Shown: positions 1 through 9,147, counted from the first letter of the stretch. The stretch: DNA of 64,000 nt from JAMXLO01 sp963726125 (GCA_963726125.1 CAVSBG010000009.1:1-64000); one strand, 5' to 3'. Program-made: numbers and translations. The notes: a model not told the origin generated them from the letters alone.

Positions 1-3
1 CGG

Positions 4-454
4 GTGCGCCGGGAGACCGGGAGAAGGAGAGGGTGCAAGTCCCTTACGATGAAAGGTAGAGCGAACCGCATCGGCCCCGAGTCATGCGTTGCTGGCCGCG
101 AGGCCAGGGACGAAGCGTTGACAGGGGTGACGGTGGGCCAGGTATTGAGCCGCGAAAGCTCGTTGATCCGGGATGCCGACGCTGTCTGTGGAGCGGACGG
201 CAACACGGCGGGGTGCGTTAACGCGAGTGCCCTGCCGGTCCCGCGTGGTCTGAGACCCTGGCACGCCGTCGAAACCTTCTGTTTGGGAACCGGGAGATCT
301 CATGTCTGGCCGCGCTGCGAAGGGCGGTCCGCACTGGGAAGGCCGGAGGGCCGCAGAAGCTCTGTGCTACTGGCTACAGCGTGATCCCGAGGAGGTCAAA
401 TGCCTTGTGCTGGATCGGTGTCGGTCTGGTCAGGACAGTGAGTGGACAACGTGA
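4..454 (+). mobile_element. Group II intron, 5' fragment only
   Basis: The sequence opens with GTGCGCC at 4-10, the usual 5' end of bacterial group II introns. It is followed by the AGGGTGCAAGTCCCT stem found in domain I of many such introns and by further GC-rich paired segments. An open frame from the ATG at 302 (beginning MSGRAAKGGPHWEGRR) runs only 50 codons to the TGA at 452-454. It sits where the intron-encoded reverse transcriptase normally starts. No RT motifs, domain V or domain VI follow; instead DUF4062 gene debris begins by about 461. I therefore read this as the 5' part of an intron that lost its ORF body and 3' catalytic domains. The right boundary is uncertain (roughly 400-460). 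Not tested by covariance model. Confidence 0.6.
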
Positions 455-460
455 TGCCGG

Positions 461-593
461 CTGGACCGTGGCGCAGGTCGCTCTGCACCGCGACGCGCAG
501 CCCGTGCTTGCGGAGTTCCGCGGCCGCGGCGTCACGCGCTCGACCGAATTCACTGCTCATCGCAGAAACGAACGCGTCGTAGCGCTGGTTCAC
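461..593 (-). pseudogene. DUF4062 N-terminal fragment (copy A)
   Basis: The first 44 codons, from a GTG start, give MNQRYDAFVSAMSSEFGRAR and then a RDAAAAELRKHGL..VQSD run. This matches the N-terminal strand-helix of DUF4062 domains, which usually sit at the front of multidomain NTPase/WD40-type proteins. Homology stops at about 461, where the group II intron fragment begins, so the rest of the domain and any effector part are gone. The GTG overlaps the stop of the neighbouring copy B (GTGA), suggesting the two were once a coupled pair. Family assignment is by motif recognition only. Confidence 0.5.
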
Positions 594-880
594 GCCGGCG
601 TGCTCCGCGGCGCGCTGATTGCCTTGGGGAGAGCCGGCCGGGCCTCGGCCGGGCGCCGCTTATAGCGGATCACCGCTTGCTGTGGGGTGAGACGCGCGGG
701 CATCGGCGTGGGCGCGTTCGGATGGTGCCGGCTTACGACGTCGAGGCGCGCGCGGCGTTCCAGGAGTGGGTCGGTCGGCAGGCCTGATTCGAGGTAGTCG
801 CGGACGAAGGCACGTTCATCGGGCACGTCGCCGGGGGAGGCGAGGAAGACGCGCACGATCAGAGGCTGAGAAGCAGACGC
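590..880 (-). pseudogene. DUF4062 N-terminal fragment (copy B)
   Basis: The frame starts MASASQPLIVRVFLASPGDV and continues PDERAFVRDYLESGLPTDP, then LDVV and PTPMPARLTPQQAV. These are the hallmark strings of the DUF4062 class with an N-terminal FLASPGDV motif, commonly attached to AAA/NACHT-like and WD40 modules. After AVIRY the sequence turns into Ala/Pro/Arg-rich residues unlike the family and stops at 590, so at least the C-terminal half is lost. I chose the ATG at 880 because it begins directly before the conserved core; an upstream in-frame ATG exists at 922. It is probably a relic of a larger STAND-type gene. Confidence 0.55.
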
Positions 881-992
881 CATGGCGGCAAGTATAGCAG
901 GCCGTTTCGACGGCGGATGCAAGCGGCGTGTGGCGTGGGACGGGGCGACCGTGAGGGCAGTTGTGGTGCTCCAGCACCCCCCCCGACCCTCC

Positions 993-1009
993 CCCGCGCT
1001 TTGCGCGGG
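993..1009. terminator. GC hairpin, possible terminator or REP-like unit
   Basis: CCCGCGC and GCGCGGG form a perfect 7-bp stem around TTT. It lies in the gap between the DUF4062 debris and the IS66 fragment, and a TTTTT run follows about 12 nt after the stem. It could terminate transcription rightward, or be a short palindromic intergenic repeat; a C8 run precedes it. Confidence 0.35.
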
Positions 1010-1098
1010 AGAGCAACTGTGTTTTTCGGTAACTGCCCAGGTCGTGCCTTTGACGAGGACGATTGACAGGTCACGGGCGAGTACGAGTCAACGTGTCG

Positions 1099-1545
1099 AT
1101 GGCATCGTCCGACGACACGGCCTCCCGAGACGACGGCACGCCCGCGGTCAGTGGCGATGCGGCCATCGAGGCATTGCGAGCGGAGAATGCGCTGCTGCGC
1201 GCGGAGAATGCCGCACTTATGGAGCGGCTGGCGGAATTGGAGCGCCGTCTCGGTCTGAACAGCAGCAACAGTGGCAAGCCGCCGTCGAGCGACGGGCTGA
1301 AGAAGCCACCGCGCGTCAGCAGTCTGCGGCAACCGTCAGGCAAGAAGACCGGCGGTCAGAAGGGCCATCCGGGCACGACCCTTCGCAGGACAGAAACCCG
1401 TGATGCCACCATCGACCATTATCCACAGGCGTGCATTGCGTGCGGTGAACCGCTGACCGCGGCGACGGCAACCGGTCATGTCGCGCGGCAAGTGTTCGAT
1501 CTGCCCGAGCCGACGCCCCTGATCGTCACCGAGCATCGCGCATAT
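1099..1545 (+). pseudogene. IS66-family transposase, N-terminal fragment
   Basis: The protein begins MASSDDTASRDDG, then has a leucine-zipper-like stretch (residues ~25-55), followed by LGLNSSNSGKPPSSDG, the diagnostic IS66 TnpC N-terminal motif. A KKTGGQKGHPG basic segment and a zinc-finger-like CIACGEPL follow. Homology ends after the VTEHRA string at about 1542, just before the family's second CxxC. There the frame runs into sequence that is coding on the other strand for an IS110 transposase. The whole DDE catalytic domain is missing, so the fragment is dead. A GTAA at 1029-1032 might be the left terminus, but I cannot confirm an inverted repeat. Confidence 0.75.
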
Positions 1546-1845
1546 ATCTGCGCGATCATTCTTGGCCAACCGGCCCTTCGCCTGCGCGAACCGCCGTACC
1601 CGCAGAGGATTGAGCAGCGCGATCTCGAAGCCCGCGGCCTGCAGCGTATCGATCACCTCACGCTCATACCCACCGGAGGCCTCGATGCCGATGCGCTCCA
1701 CCTGGTGGCGGGTGAACCAGCTGGCAAGTTCCCTCAGGCCCCCGCCATCACGACTGACACGGATGGTCTCCCGTGTCGGCCAAAGCGCCACATCCAACCA
1801 CTGCTTACTGACATCGATGCCAGCGTTGACTACTCTCTGTGCCAT
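1546..1845 (-). pseudogene. IS110-family transposase, N-terminal fragment
   Basis: Read leftward from the ATG at 1845, the frame gives MAQRVVNAGIDVSKQ (first D of the RuvC-like DEDD site). It then gives GIEASGGYEREVID (E), LNPLRVRRFAQAKG and AKNDRAD. These are the ordered N-terminal motifs of IS110-family transposases. The protein stops resembling the family immediately after the AKNDRAD region, at the junction with the IS66 fragment. The central and C-terminal Tnp_20 half is lost. The roughly 200 bp beyond the start probably contains the long untranslated end typical of IS110 elements; I see no terminal repeats. Confidence 0.7.
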
Positions 1846-2149
1846 CTTCCGATCCCTGCCTTGCGCATCCGGTCTCGTGGACCTTGCAACTGTTCGGGTG
1901 GTGAAGACGGAGCGGAGGCTCCTGGCTCTCCCGCGGGTTGGACCCTGGGGGTTTAACGGGCTCCCCGCTCCAGGGCCGGCGTGGTCGCCACCTCGCCGGC
2001 CCAACCCGACCTATCGCACAACTCGGACATACAAGGGGGTGTTGGTGCACAGGGCTTGAGGCGATTGCTGTTTCGTCACGTTGTCCCGCTTGCAGACTCA
2101 CCGCTGCCGGCCTATGTGGGGCCGCCAAGGTAGCGGAAAGGCCCGCCCC

Positions 2150-3706
2150 ATGGCATTCGACACTCCCCATTCCACCGGCCCTTCGGGTCTATCGCCCGAT
2201 GGCTCCAGCGCCACCTCGCGCATCGCGGAGGCGCTTGCCTTCGATGACGTGCTGCTGGTGCCTGGCTATTCCCAGGTCCTACCGTCGGCCACCGACACGC
2301 GGACCCGGCTCACCCGCACCATCCCGCTCAACATCCCGATCATCTCGGCGGCGATGGACACCGTCAGCGAGGCCCCCATGGCCATCGCCATGGCGCAGCA
2401 GGGCGGGCTCGGCGTCATCCACAAGAACCTCGATCCCGCCGAGCAGGCCGCCCAGGTCCGCCGCGTGAAGAAGTTCGAGTCGGGCATGGTGGTGAACCCG
2501 CTCACCATCCACCCCGACCAGACGCTCGCCGATGTCACCACACTGATGACCGCCAACCGGATCAGCGGCATCCCGGTGGTGGAGCGCGATACCAACCGCC
2601 TTGTCGGCATCATCACCCACCGCGACGTGCGCTTCGCCACCGACCCCAACCAGCGCGTCTACGAACTGATGACGCGGGAGAACCTGGTCACAGTCACCAA
2701 TGGCGTCTCGCCGGAGGAGGCCCGCCGCCTGCTCCACCGCCACCGGATCGAGAAGCTGCTGGTGGTGGACGACGCGTATCGCTGCGTCGGGCTGATCACC
2801 GTGAAGGACATGGACAAGGCGGAGACGCACCCGCTCGCCAACAAGGACGAGCTCGGGCGGCTGCGGGTGGCGGCGGCGACCGGCGTGGGGCCGGACGGGC
2901 ACGCCCGGTCGCGCGCGCTGATCGAGGCGGGGGTGGACGTGATCGTGGTGGACACCGCGCACGGCCACTCGCGCGGCGTGCTGGACGCGGTGGCGGCGAT
3001 CAAGCAGTGGTCCAACGCGGTGCAGGTGATCGCCGGCAACATCGCGACGCCGGAGGGCGCGCTGGCGCTGATCGAGGCCGGCGCGGATGGGGTGAAGATC
3101 GGCATTGGGCCGGGCTCGATCTGCACTACGCGGGTGGTGGCGGGCGTCGGTGTGCCTCAGTTCAGCGCGGTGCTGGAGTGCGCGGCGGCGTGCCGGGACG
3201 CGGGGGTGCCGGCGATCGCCGATGGCGGGATGCGGACGTCGGGCGACATCGTGAAGGCGATCGCGGCCGGGGCGGACGCGGTGATGATCGGCTCGCTGCT
3301 GGCGGGGACCGATGAGGCGCCCGGCGAGGTGTTCCTGTATCAGGGGCGGTCGTACAAGTCGTATCGTGGCATGGGCAGTATCGGCGCGATGGCGCGCGGG
3401 TCGGCCGATCGGTATTTCCAGCAGGATATCAAGGACCAGCGGGATCGGTAAGCAGGAATCAGGGACCAGTTGAAGCTGGTGCCGGAGGGGGTGGAGGGGA
3501 TGGTCCCCTACAAGGGGCCGGTGGCGCAGGCGATCCACCAGCTGGTGGGCGGGCTGAAGGCTGGCATGGGGTATACCGGGAGTGCCGCCATTGCCGATCT
3601 GCAACGGAACTCGCGGTTCCGGCGGGTGACCGGGGCGGGGCTGCGGGAGAGCCACGTGCATGACGTGGCGATCAGCCGCGAGGCGCCGAATTACCGGCAG
3701 GACTGA
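2150..3706 (+). pseudogene. guaB: IMP dehydrogenase gene interrupted by an in-frame stop
   Basis: IMP dehydrogenase converts IMP to XMP, the committed step to guanine nucleotides. The frame shows the TIM-barrel start (ALAFDDVLLVPGYS), paired CBS motifs around residues 110-225, the catalytic loop GIGPGSICTTR with Cys325, SYRGMGSIGAMARGSADRYF (flap Arg-Tyr), and the C-terminal EGVEGMVPYKGP and RESHVHDV. A TAA lies at 3449-3451, after KDQRDR; the correct frame resumes at LKLVPEG (3470) and runs to 3706. Compared with the family, about 30 bp (3440-3469) is extra and partly repeats the preceding CAGGATATCAAGGACCAG. Without it the protein would be about 508 residues, close to normal. As written, the product loses the last ~78 residues including cation-site residues. 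Either a pseudogene or paralogue, or an assembly error. The start at 2150 has AGCGGAAAGG upstream. Confidence 0.85.
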
Positions 3707-3813
3707 GCGCGTGCAATCCGACACAGCCGTGGAACCACCGAGGCGGTAGGATCAGCGGTCCTCTGGCAATTCACTTGGCCGCCCAAGGGCAAACGGCGCG
3801 AGGATGGCACCAT
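3566..3813 (+). repeat. guaB 3'-end segment, duplicated downstream (copy 1)
   Basis: This stretch covers the last ~45 codons of guaB and about 100 bp after it. A diverged copy occurs at 5497-5753. Shared blocks include CCACGTGCATGACGTGGCGA in the coding part and GGGCAAACGGCGCGAGGAT downstream. In copy 2 the reading frame is destroyed. The two copies flank the DUF2079 membrane protein gene. Confidence 0.7.
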
Positions 3814-3822
3814 AGGGCACCC

Positions 3823-5406
3823 CTATGGCAGTATTCCTCGCTCCCGTAAGATCATTCCTGGCCGGTCAGTCACGATTCTAATTTCGGTACCGGGGACGAC
3901 GTGCACTGAATTGCTCGGGAACGCACCGAGTCGCTCCGTGGCGAACCCGTCTGCAAAGAACACGGCGGTGTTGGCGGGAGCGTTCTGCCATCCAGCGATC
4001 TGGGCATGGGAAAAGGCGAACGGATCTAAAGCCGCCACGCTCTCAGTCACAACGAGCTGACCCAACGCCGGACTGGCCGCGGCAATGGCCGCAATTGCAC
4101 GATCGGTCAACCGCTGCTGCTCCGCGCTCGGCGGGTGCAGGAAAGCATCCGGTAAGGTAATGCGCCCGGGATCCCAGTCTCGACCCAAGGGCAGTAGACT
4201 TAGCGCAGCTAGGGCCAATAGGCCGATTGCGGGCTGGAATGGCCGAATCGCCCCACCGGCTGTCTCGCGCCGGCCTGATATTAATCCGGCGAACAGAGGC
4301 CAAGCCATCGCGATCAAAAACGGAAAAGCATAATACCCCACCATCAATCCAGCCAACTTCGAGACCGCCAACAAATGTAACAAAAACCATGGGATGCAGG
4401 CCACATAACCGACGGCGAAGTAAGGATCGCGGGTTCGCAAAGCCAAGACGAGAATGGCGGCGGCAGGCAGAATAACAGCCGGGTGCAGCGTGAGCCAAAG
4501 GGATAAGCGTGTTGTCACAAGGTCCGCGCTGAGGTGGGACAAGGGCGGCTCGCCCAAATAGATGCGGACGAACGATGATGACTCCGGAAAAAACCAATGC
4601 TGCAGCAACAGAACGGTCGTGGAATAGGCCAGGGCCACTATCGCGAAGCGTGCGAGCCGCACATTTAGCCGCCGGGGCAAGCCGCCCAGCCAGTTGAGCG
4701 CGACCCACACGACCAGAAAGCCGAAGACGTGCAACCCCATATCCTCGCGGGTTGCGAGAGCAAACAAGAAGCTGACGATGGCGAGTCTCGCCCGTTCCAG
4801 GACAAGCGCTGAGAAAAAGAGCAGGAGGCAGGCTGCCCCGAACGTTTCAAAATGCGGAAAGCGAACGATGGCAATGGCGAGGCCGTTGAATGCGAACGCG
4901 CAGGACGCCAGTGTTGCCAGCACCAATTGCCAGGTCCTGCGCATACCGTAGCCGCAGACCAGAACCGCGAAGACCGCCAACGCGAGCAACCCATGGGAGA
5001 GGCCGACAAAGCCCGCGAACAACTGGGGCATCGAGACAGGCAGCACGGCACTGACCGCCGACACCAGCAGCAGGATCGGCGCTATGTGGAAGGCGAAGAA
5101 GCTCTGCCCCCCCAATGCCTGGGGCATAGGTAGCGCTATAGTACTGTGCCACATTAGAGATGCGAGCAGACCACTATCAAACAGGAGCCCGCCCCGAACG
5201 TAGAAATGGAACATGATTAGTCGGTAAAACATGGCAAATGGCACGCCAAAGACGATCACGGCTGCCATTACCGTTTGAACCGAGGTTCCCGCTGCTTCGG
5301 CAGGTATTGCAGGCGCTTCTATCGCAGCGGGAGTGAGCGGCATCTGTGCGTTGGGCTGACGGTCAGCTTCCGGATGTGACCATGCGCGCAAATTGCCGTA
5401 GCCCAT
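3823..5406 (-). CDS. DUF2079-like polytopic membrane protein
   Basis: 527 residues with about a dozen hydrophobic segments. After a short polar N-terminus it shows FDSGLLASLMWHS, then QSFFAFHIAPILLLVSA, the order of conserved features in DUF2079 proteins (an Asp-Leu-Gly-like motif, then a His-Pro/Ala-Ile loop). This family is GT-C-like in topology and is thought to act at the outer face of the inner membrane, perhaps on lipid-linked sugars, but no activity is established. The C-terminal ~110 residues are soluble. Start taken at 5406; an alternative ATG is at 5343. It lies between the two guaB 3'-end copies and opposite the next membrane protein gene. Confidence 0.6.
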   Translation of the reverse strand: MGYGNLRAWSHPEADRQPNAQMPLTPAAIEAPAIPAEAAGTSVQTVMAAVIVFGVPFAMFYRLIMFHFYVRGGLLFDSGLLASLMWHSTIALPMPQALGGQSFFAFHIAPILLLVSAVSAVLPVSMPQLFAGFVGLSHGLLALAVFAVLVCGYGMRRTWQLVLATLASCAFAFNGLAIAIVRFPHFETFGAACLLLFFSALVLERARLAIVSFLFALATREDMGLHVFGFLVVWVALNWLGGLPRRLNVRLARFAIVALAYSTTVLLLQHWFFPESSSFVRIYLGEPPLSHLSADLVTTRLSLWLTLHPAVILPAAAILVLALRTRDPYFAVGYVACIPWFLLHLLAVSKLAGLMVGYYAFPFLIAMAWPLFAGLISGRRETAGGAIRPFQPAIGLLALAALSLLPLGRDWDPGRITLPDAFLHPPSAEQQRLTDRAIAAIAAASPALGQLVVTESVAALDPFAFSHAQIAGWQNAPANTAVFFADGFATERLGAFPSNSVHVVPGTEIRIVTDRPGMILRERGILP

Positions 5407-5496
5407 ACGGGCTCTTGGACTGTCCTATCTTTCAAAACGGTTACGATGCGACCAGCCAGGCACTCTCAGGCGTTATAGAGCCAGCCTGGGAGCCAG

Positions 5497-5753
5497 AGCT
5501 GAGGTGCGAAGGTTATACCGGCAGCGCGACAACCAGTGACCTGCCGGGTGGCGCACGGTTCTTGCGGGTCACCGGCGCGGGCTATGGGAGAACCACGTGC
5601 ATGACGTGGCGATCAGTAGTGAAGGGCCGAACTACGGATAGGACAATAAGGCATTCAACAAGATACTTCCGTGCAACCGGTGAGATGGTAGAGCAGCGAT
5701 CCTCTGGGAAACACTGAGCCGCCAGGGGGCAAACGGCGCGAGGATCATGCTAC
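5497..5753 (+). repeat. Degenerate copy of guaB 3' end (copy 2)
   Basis: Reads in part as EGYTGSATTSDL, RFLRVTGAG, then a frame-broken version of the guaB C-terminus, and continues into the same post-guaB sequence (GGGCAAACGGCGCGAGGAT). Numerous substitutions and indels separate it from 3566-3813, so the duplication is old. The end of the repeat abuts the ATG of the next membrane-protein gene and may supply its upstream region. Confidence 0.65.
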
Positions 5754-7372
5754 CCCTGTCGAACGTTGCACGAGCGATGCTGCCAAGGGCCTCGTCGGGT
5801 GCGGTCACGATATCGGATGAGCAGGCTGACCGGGTCTCGGCACATTCGGTGATCGATTGGTGGCTGCCGTTGGTGGTCCTGTGCACGGTCGCGCTGTGCC
5901 TGCCCTATTTACGCTCATTCTACTCATTGGATGACGAGGGTGTGCTGTTGCACGGCGCGGATCGCATGCTGCAGGGGAAGACCCTTTACCGCGATTTCTT
6001 TGAGTTTCTGCCGCCGGGGGGGTTCGTCATTACGGCGCTATGGTTCGGTATCGCTGGGGTTTCAGTTCTATCCGCGCGGACGTTGGCGATCCTGGTTATC
6101 GCCGGGATCGCCGCTTTCACTTATCTGGCTTGCCGTAGAGCTTCGCGGAACGCGCCGCTGTCGGCTCTGCTGACGATCGGCTGGGTAGTGATGTCGCAGG
6201 GCCTAGCGACACAGGTCAGCCATCATTGGATCACGACGCTGTTCTCGATCATGGGTGCCTGGTCCGCCTTCGCCAGCATCGAGGCGGAGGAGCACCGGCT
6301 GCGCTGGCCACTGCTTGCCGGCGCGGCAGGCGGCATGGCCGCGATGACCACGCCGACCTGCGGGGCGCTCGCCATGCTTGCCGCCATGACCGCCTTCGTT
6401 GCCCCAGCATGGCAAAAGCGAGTTGCGCTGGCTACGTTCGTTCTCGGGGGAGCACTGGTTCCGTTATGCTTGGTTGGCTACCTGGTGTGGCATCGAGTAT
6501 TCGCAGTCGCGTTCGATGATGTGATATTGTTCACGGCGACGCGCTACGCGCCCATCCAGGGCCTGCCGTTCGGCTCAAGGGCGGATGCGCAAAATTACCT
6601 GCTGGGCGTACTGTTTCCGGTTGCTGGCATCCTGACACTTTTGCTTTGCGCCCGTGACTGGCGATCCTGCGCGCGGGATCGGTTGCTGTGGCTTGCAACG
6701 GCATTTGGGCTTGCGGGATTTATTGGATCCTTTCCTCGCGCGGACGTGGCTCACATTGCTTTCAATGCGCCGCTAGCCTTGCCTTTGTTTGCATTGTGCG
6801 TGGGTCGGATTGCCGCACACTGGCGGCAACGGGTGCTCAAAATCGCAGCCGCTTCGGCGATGGTGCTCTGTGTTCCATCCGTGGTTGCCTTTGCATCGCT
6901 AACCATACAGACGATGCGGAGTGGGGAGCTTGTTGCCACGCCGCGCGGTAAACTAACGATCTTCGCGCCATATGCGGTGACGAATATATTCTCGATGGTT
7001 GCGGCATTGCCGTCAGGCGACGGTTATTTCTTCTATCCGTTCATGCCGACAATGCCGTTCCTGATGGCACGTGACCAAGCCGGGAAATACGACGTGTTTA
7101 CTCCGGAATACACGTCGCCATTGCAATATCAGGAGGCCTGCGTCTCCGTGTTGCGCCAGGCTGATTGGGTTATTATCAATACGCGGTGGACGGATGCGGA
7201 CTTTCTACGACGCGCGTTTCCGGCGATGCGGAATTTGCGGCCGCATGAGACGGAGGCATTTGAGGAAGTTCTTAATAATGCTTTTACCCTTGTTGCACAG
7301 GTCGGGACGTTCGAGTTGCGCCATCGGCGAGATGGCGTCAATGCGGCTGTCTGCGCTGATGTGGCACGGTAA
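5747..7372 (+). CDS. Predicted GT-C-type membrane glycosyltransferase
   Basis: 541 residues with many transmembrane segments. The first periplasmic loop holds SLDDEGVLLHGADRML followed by GKTLYRDFFEFLPPGG. An acidic DDE/DE motif plus a YRDFFE.PPG string is typical of ArnT/PMT-like GT-C enzymes, which transfer sugars from polyprenyl-phosphate donors. The C-terminal ~150 residues form a soluble domain with Cys and Trp. The ATG at 5747 follows GCGAGG and the end of the guaB-derived repeat. It is convergent with the methyltransferase at 7540. The acceptor is unknown; the neighbourhood suggests a surface glycan. Confidence 0.55.
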   Translation: MLPLSNVARAMLPRASSGAVTISDEQADRVSAHSVIDWWLPLVVLCTVALCLPYLRSFYSLDDEGVLLHGADRMLQGKTLYRDFFEFLPPGGFVITALWFGIAGVSVLSARTLAILVIAGIAAFTYLACRRASRNAPLSALLTIGWVVMSQGLATQVSHHWITTLFSIMGAWSAFASIEAEEHRLRWPLLAGAAGGMAAMTTPTCGALAMLAAMTAFVAPAWQKRVALATFVLGGALVPLCLVGYLVWHRVFAVAFDDVILFTATRYAPIQGLPFGSRADAQNYLLGVLFPVAGILTLLLCARDWRSCARDRLLWLATAFGLAGFIGSFPRADVAHIAFNAPLALPLFALCVGRIAAHWRQRVLKIAAASAMVLCVPSVVAFASLTIQTMRSGELVATPRGKLTIFAPYAVTNIFSMVAALPSGDGYFFYPFMPTMPFLMARDQAGKYDVFTPEYTSPLQYQEACVSVLRQADWVIINTRWTDADFLRRAFPAMRNLRPHETEAFEEVLNNAFTLVAQVGTFELRHRRDGVNAAVCADVAR

Positions 7373-7539
7373 TGCCAACGGCCGGAAATAGGGACTCGTG
7401 CGGCTGGTCGGCGACCGTGATGGCGAAGCAGGTCTGCATCCACGAGTTTTCCGATGGCAGCTGATATGGGTGTCGGGCCTTTGGCTGCCAGGACAAAACG
7501 CGACTACAGAGAGGAGTTAGCGCCGAATGCGTCGGCCGC

Positions 7540-8343
7540 TTATTGGATCGGTTTGCGACCGATCACCGACCAGGAGTTTTCGTTGACCCAGGTGGAGCGA
7601 ATTCGGTCAGGCCGGCCCGTGCGAGCAATGCTTCGGCCTCTGCGCGCGTATAGTACAGCGCGATGCGCGGGATCATGTGATCGAAAACAATCGCGCGCAG
7701 GTGTTCGAAGGAGAAGCCGCTGATCAGGCGGTAGTAGGCACCCCGCGGGAGACCCAGGTGCAAGACGCACCATAACAGCGCGGTCGAGCGGCCAGGACAG
7801 CGCATGCACGAGGCGTAATGGCAGGCGGCTGAACAACGCTCGGCGCAGCGGGTTGAACAGGTGGACGATCCAGCCATTGTTCTCGCGGCCGTACAGCCAG
7901 AGAAGCACCAGACCGCCAGGCTTCACGGCGCGCGTCAGGCGCGCGACCGCGGCGTCGGGATCGGAGAGGTGATGCACCACGCCGATGCTGAATGCGACGT
8001 CGAACGCATTCTGTTCGGTGATCTCGTAGATGCTCTGCTTGCGGACCTCCAGATTGGGGAAGGGTGCCAGGTTGTGGCGGGCGCGGCCCAGCGTGCGGTC
8101 ATCCACGTCGACGGCCACGCCGCCTCGTGCGCCGTAGGTCATTGGCCAGTAGGCGTTGCGGCCGATGCCACAGCCGCCGTCCAGGAAGCGGGCGTTTTGC
8201 CAGAAGGACCGGTCTAGTGTGGTCCAACGCAGGAACTGCTCCTCATGCTCGGGAAGCACATCGGCGTAGCGGTCCCAGGAATAGCCGAACCGATCTGGCG
8301 AACCTTTGGTGACCTCCGGCAAGTTGATGGCGTGGGCAGTCAC
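7540..8343 (-). pseudogene. SAM-dependent methyltransferase, frame-broken
   Basis: Class I methyltransferase: FLDGGCGIGRNAYWP is the SAM-binding motif I, VDVDDRTL motif II, and FSIGVVHHLSDPD motif IV. At about 7785 the coding frame changes. The family-like sequence GAYYRLISGFSFEHLRAIVF and ALYYTRAEAEALLARAGL continues in a second frame until about 7598. The first frame then resumes with TWVNENSWSVIGRKP, the conserved end of the family. One lost and one gained base therefore scramble about 60 residues. Either two sequencing indels or early decay. First gene downstream of the 8404-12980 group, same strand; likely modifies a sugar or lipid in glycan assembly. Confidence 0.65.
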
Positions 8344-8403
8344 GGTGTTCTCCGTTTCAGGCGCTTGGTTCCGGTGGGGAGGCGTCTGCGCCGCATCGAG
8401 CGA

Positions 8404-9147
8404 TCAGTCGGCCGGGAAGCGCCTTGCATTCCATCGTGCGAGCCGATCACAGATCGGTTGCGGCAGCGTGCGGACGATACGCTTGCGAAGCCTGTACGCG
8501 AATGGGGAGGTGTCGGGTACCGGTTCTTCATCCCGCAACTGAAACTGACGGGCGAACGCCGTGATGGTCTGGAGTTCATCGTGTCGCACATACAGCATCA
8601 GGTTGTGGCGGTACCATCGGGGGATTCCTGCATCTCGCGTCAACAGAGGGCGCAGGCAGTCGACGGCCACGTAGCCTTGGTGGCGGAACAGTGCGCGCCA
8701 GTAGTCATAGGGCTGCTCGTTCAGGTGATGCTCGCCGCCCTGGCCAGGAGGCGCCGCGGAGAACAGCACTACGGGCGCCAGCGTGACGATGTCGGCGACG
8801 AATGAAGCTGCGCGTGCCGCGGGAAGGTGCTCGGCGACTTCGAGGCTTTGCGCCAGGTCGAACCGGCGTTGGAGGTCGTACTGGGCGGCGAGGTCATGCA
8901 CGACAAAGCGGCTGGGCGATATTTCCAGCCTGGCGCGATCGACATAGTCGCCGTCAACGCCGACAACGTCATTGACACCGTGGGCCTGCCACTCCCGCAA
9001 CCATGTGCCACGTGCGCAGCCGATATCCACGACGCTCCGCACCGGCATGATCGATTGGACGATTGAGATGATCCGGCTGGCCGCATAGGCGGAGCCGGTC
9101 GCGGCCATGTTCTGGAATGCGGAATCGTAGACGTACATGTCGTTCAT
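8404..9147 (-). CDS. Class I SAM-dependent methyltransferase
   Basis: 247 residues beginning MNDMYVYDSAFQNMAATGSA. SVVDIGCARGTWLREW is the SAM motif I, VVGVDGDYVDRARL motif II, DLAQSLEVAEHL motif IV. The C-terminal QPYDYWRALFRHQGYVAVDC is shared with methyltransferases in polysaccharide loci. The ATG at 9147 overlaps the TGA of the upstream methyltransferase (ATGA), which fixes the start and indicates translational coupling. The gene is intact, unlike its neighbours. Substrate unknown; probably a sugar residue or glycan terminus. Confidence 0.7.
   Translation of the reverse strand: MNDMYVYDSAFQNMAATGSAYAASRIISIVQSIMPVRSVVDIGCARGTWLREWQAHGVNDVVGVDGDYVDRARLEISPSRFVVHDLAAQYDLQRRFDLAQSLEVAEHLPAARAASFVADIVTLAPVVLFSAAPPGQGGEHHLNEQPYDYWRALFRHQGYVAVDCLRPLLTRDAGIPRWYRHNLMLYVRHDELQTITAFARQFQLRDEEPVPDTSPFAYRLRKRIVRTLPQPICDRLARWNARRFPAD

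Noticed and set aside
882..1403. Plus-strand frame of 173 codons overlapping the IS66 fragment
   Set aside because: The IS66 motifs lie in a different frame; this one is Arg/Ala-rich without similarity.
2279..3724. Long minus-strand frame across guaB (481 codons)
   Set aside because: It is antisense to the conserved guaB frame, Arg/His/Pro/Asp-rich, with no recognisable motif; typical of GC-rich shadow frames.
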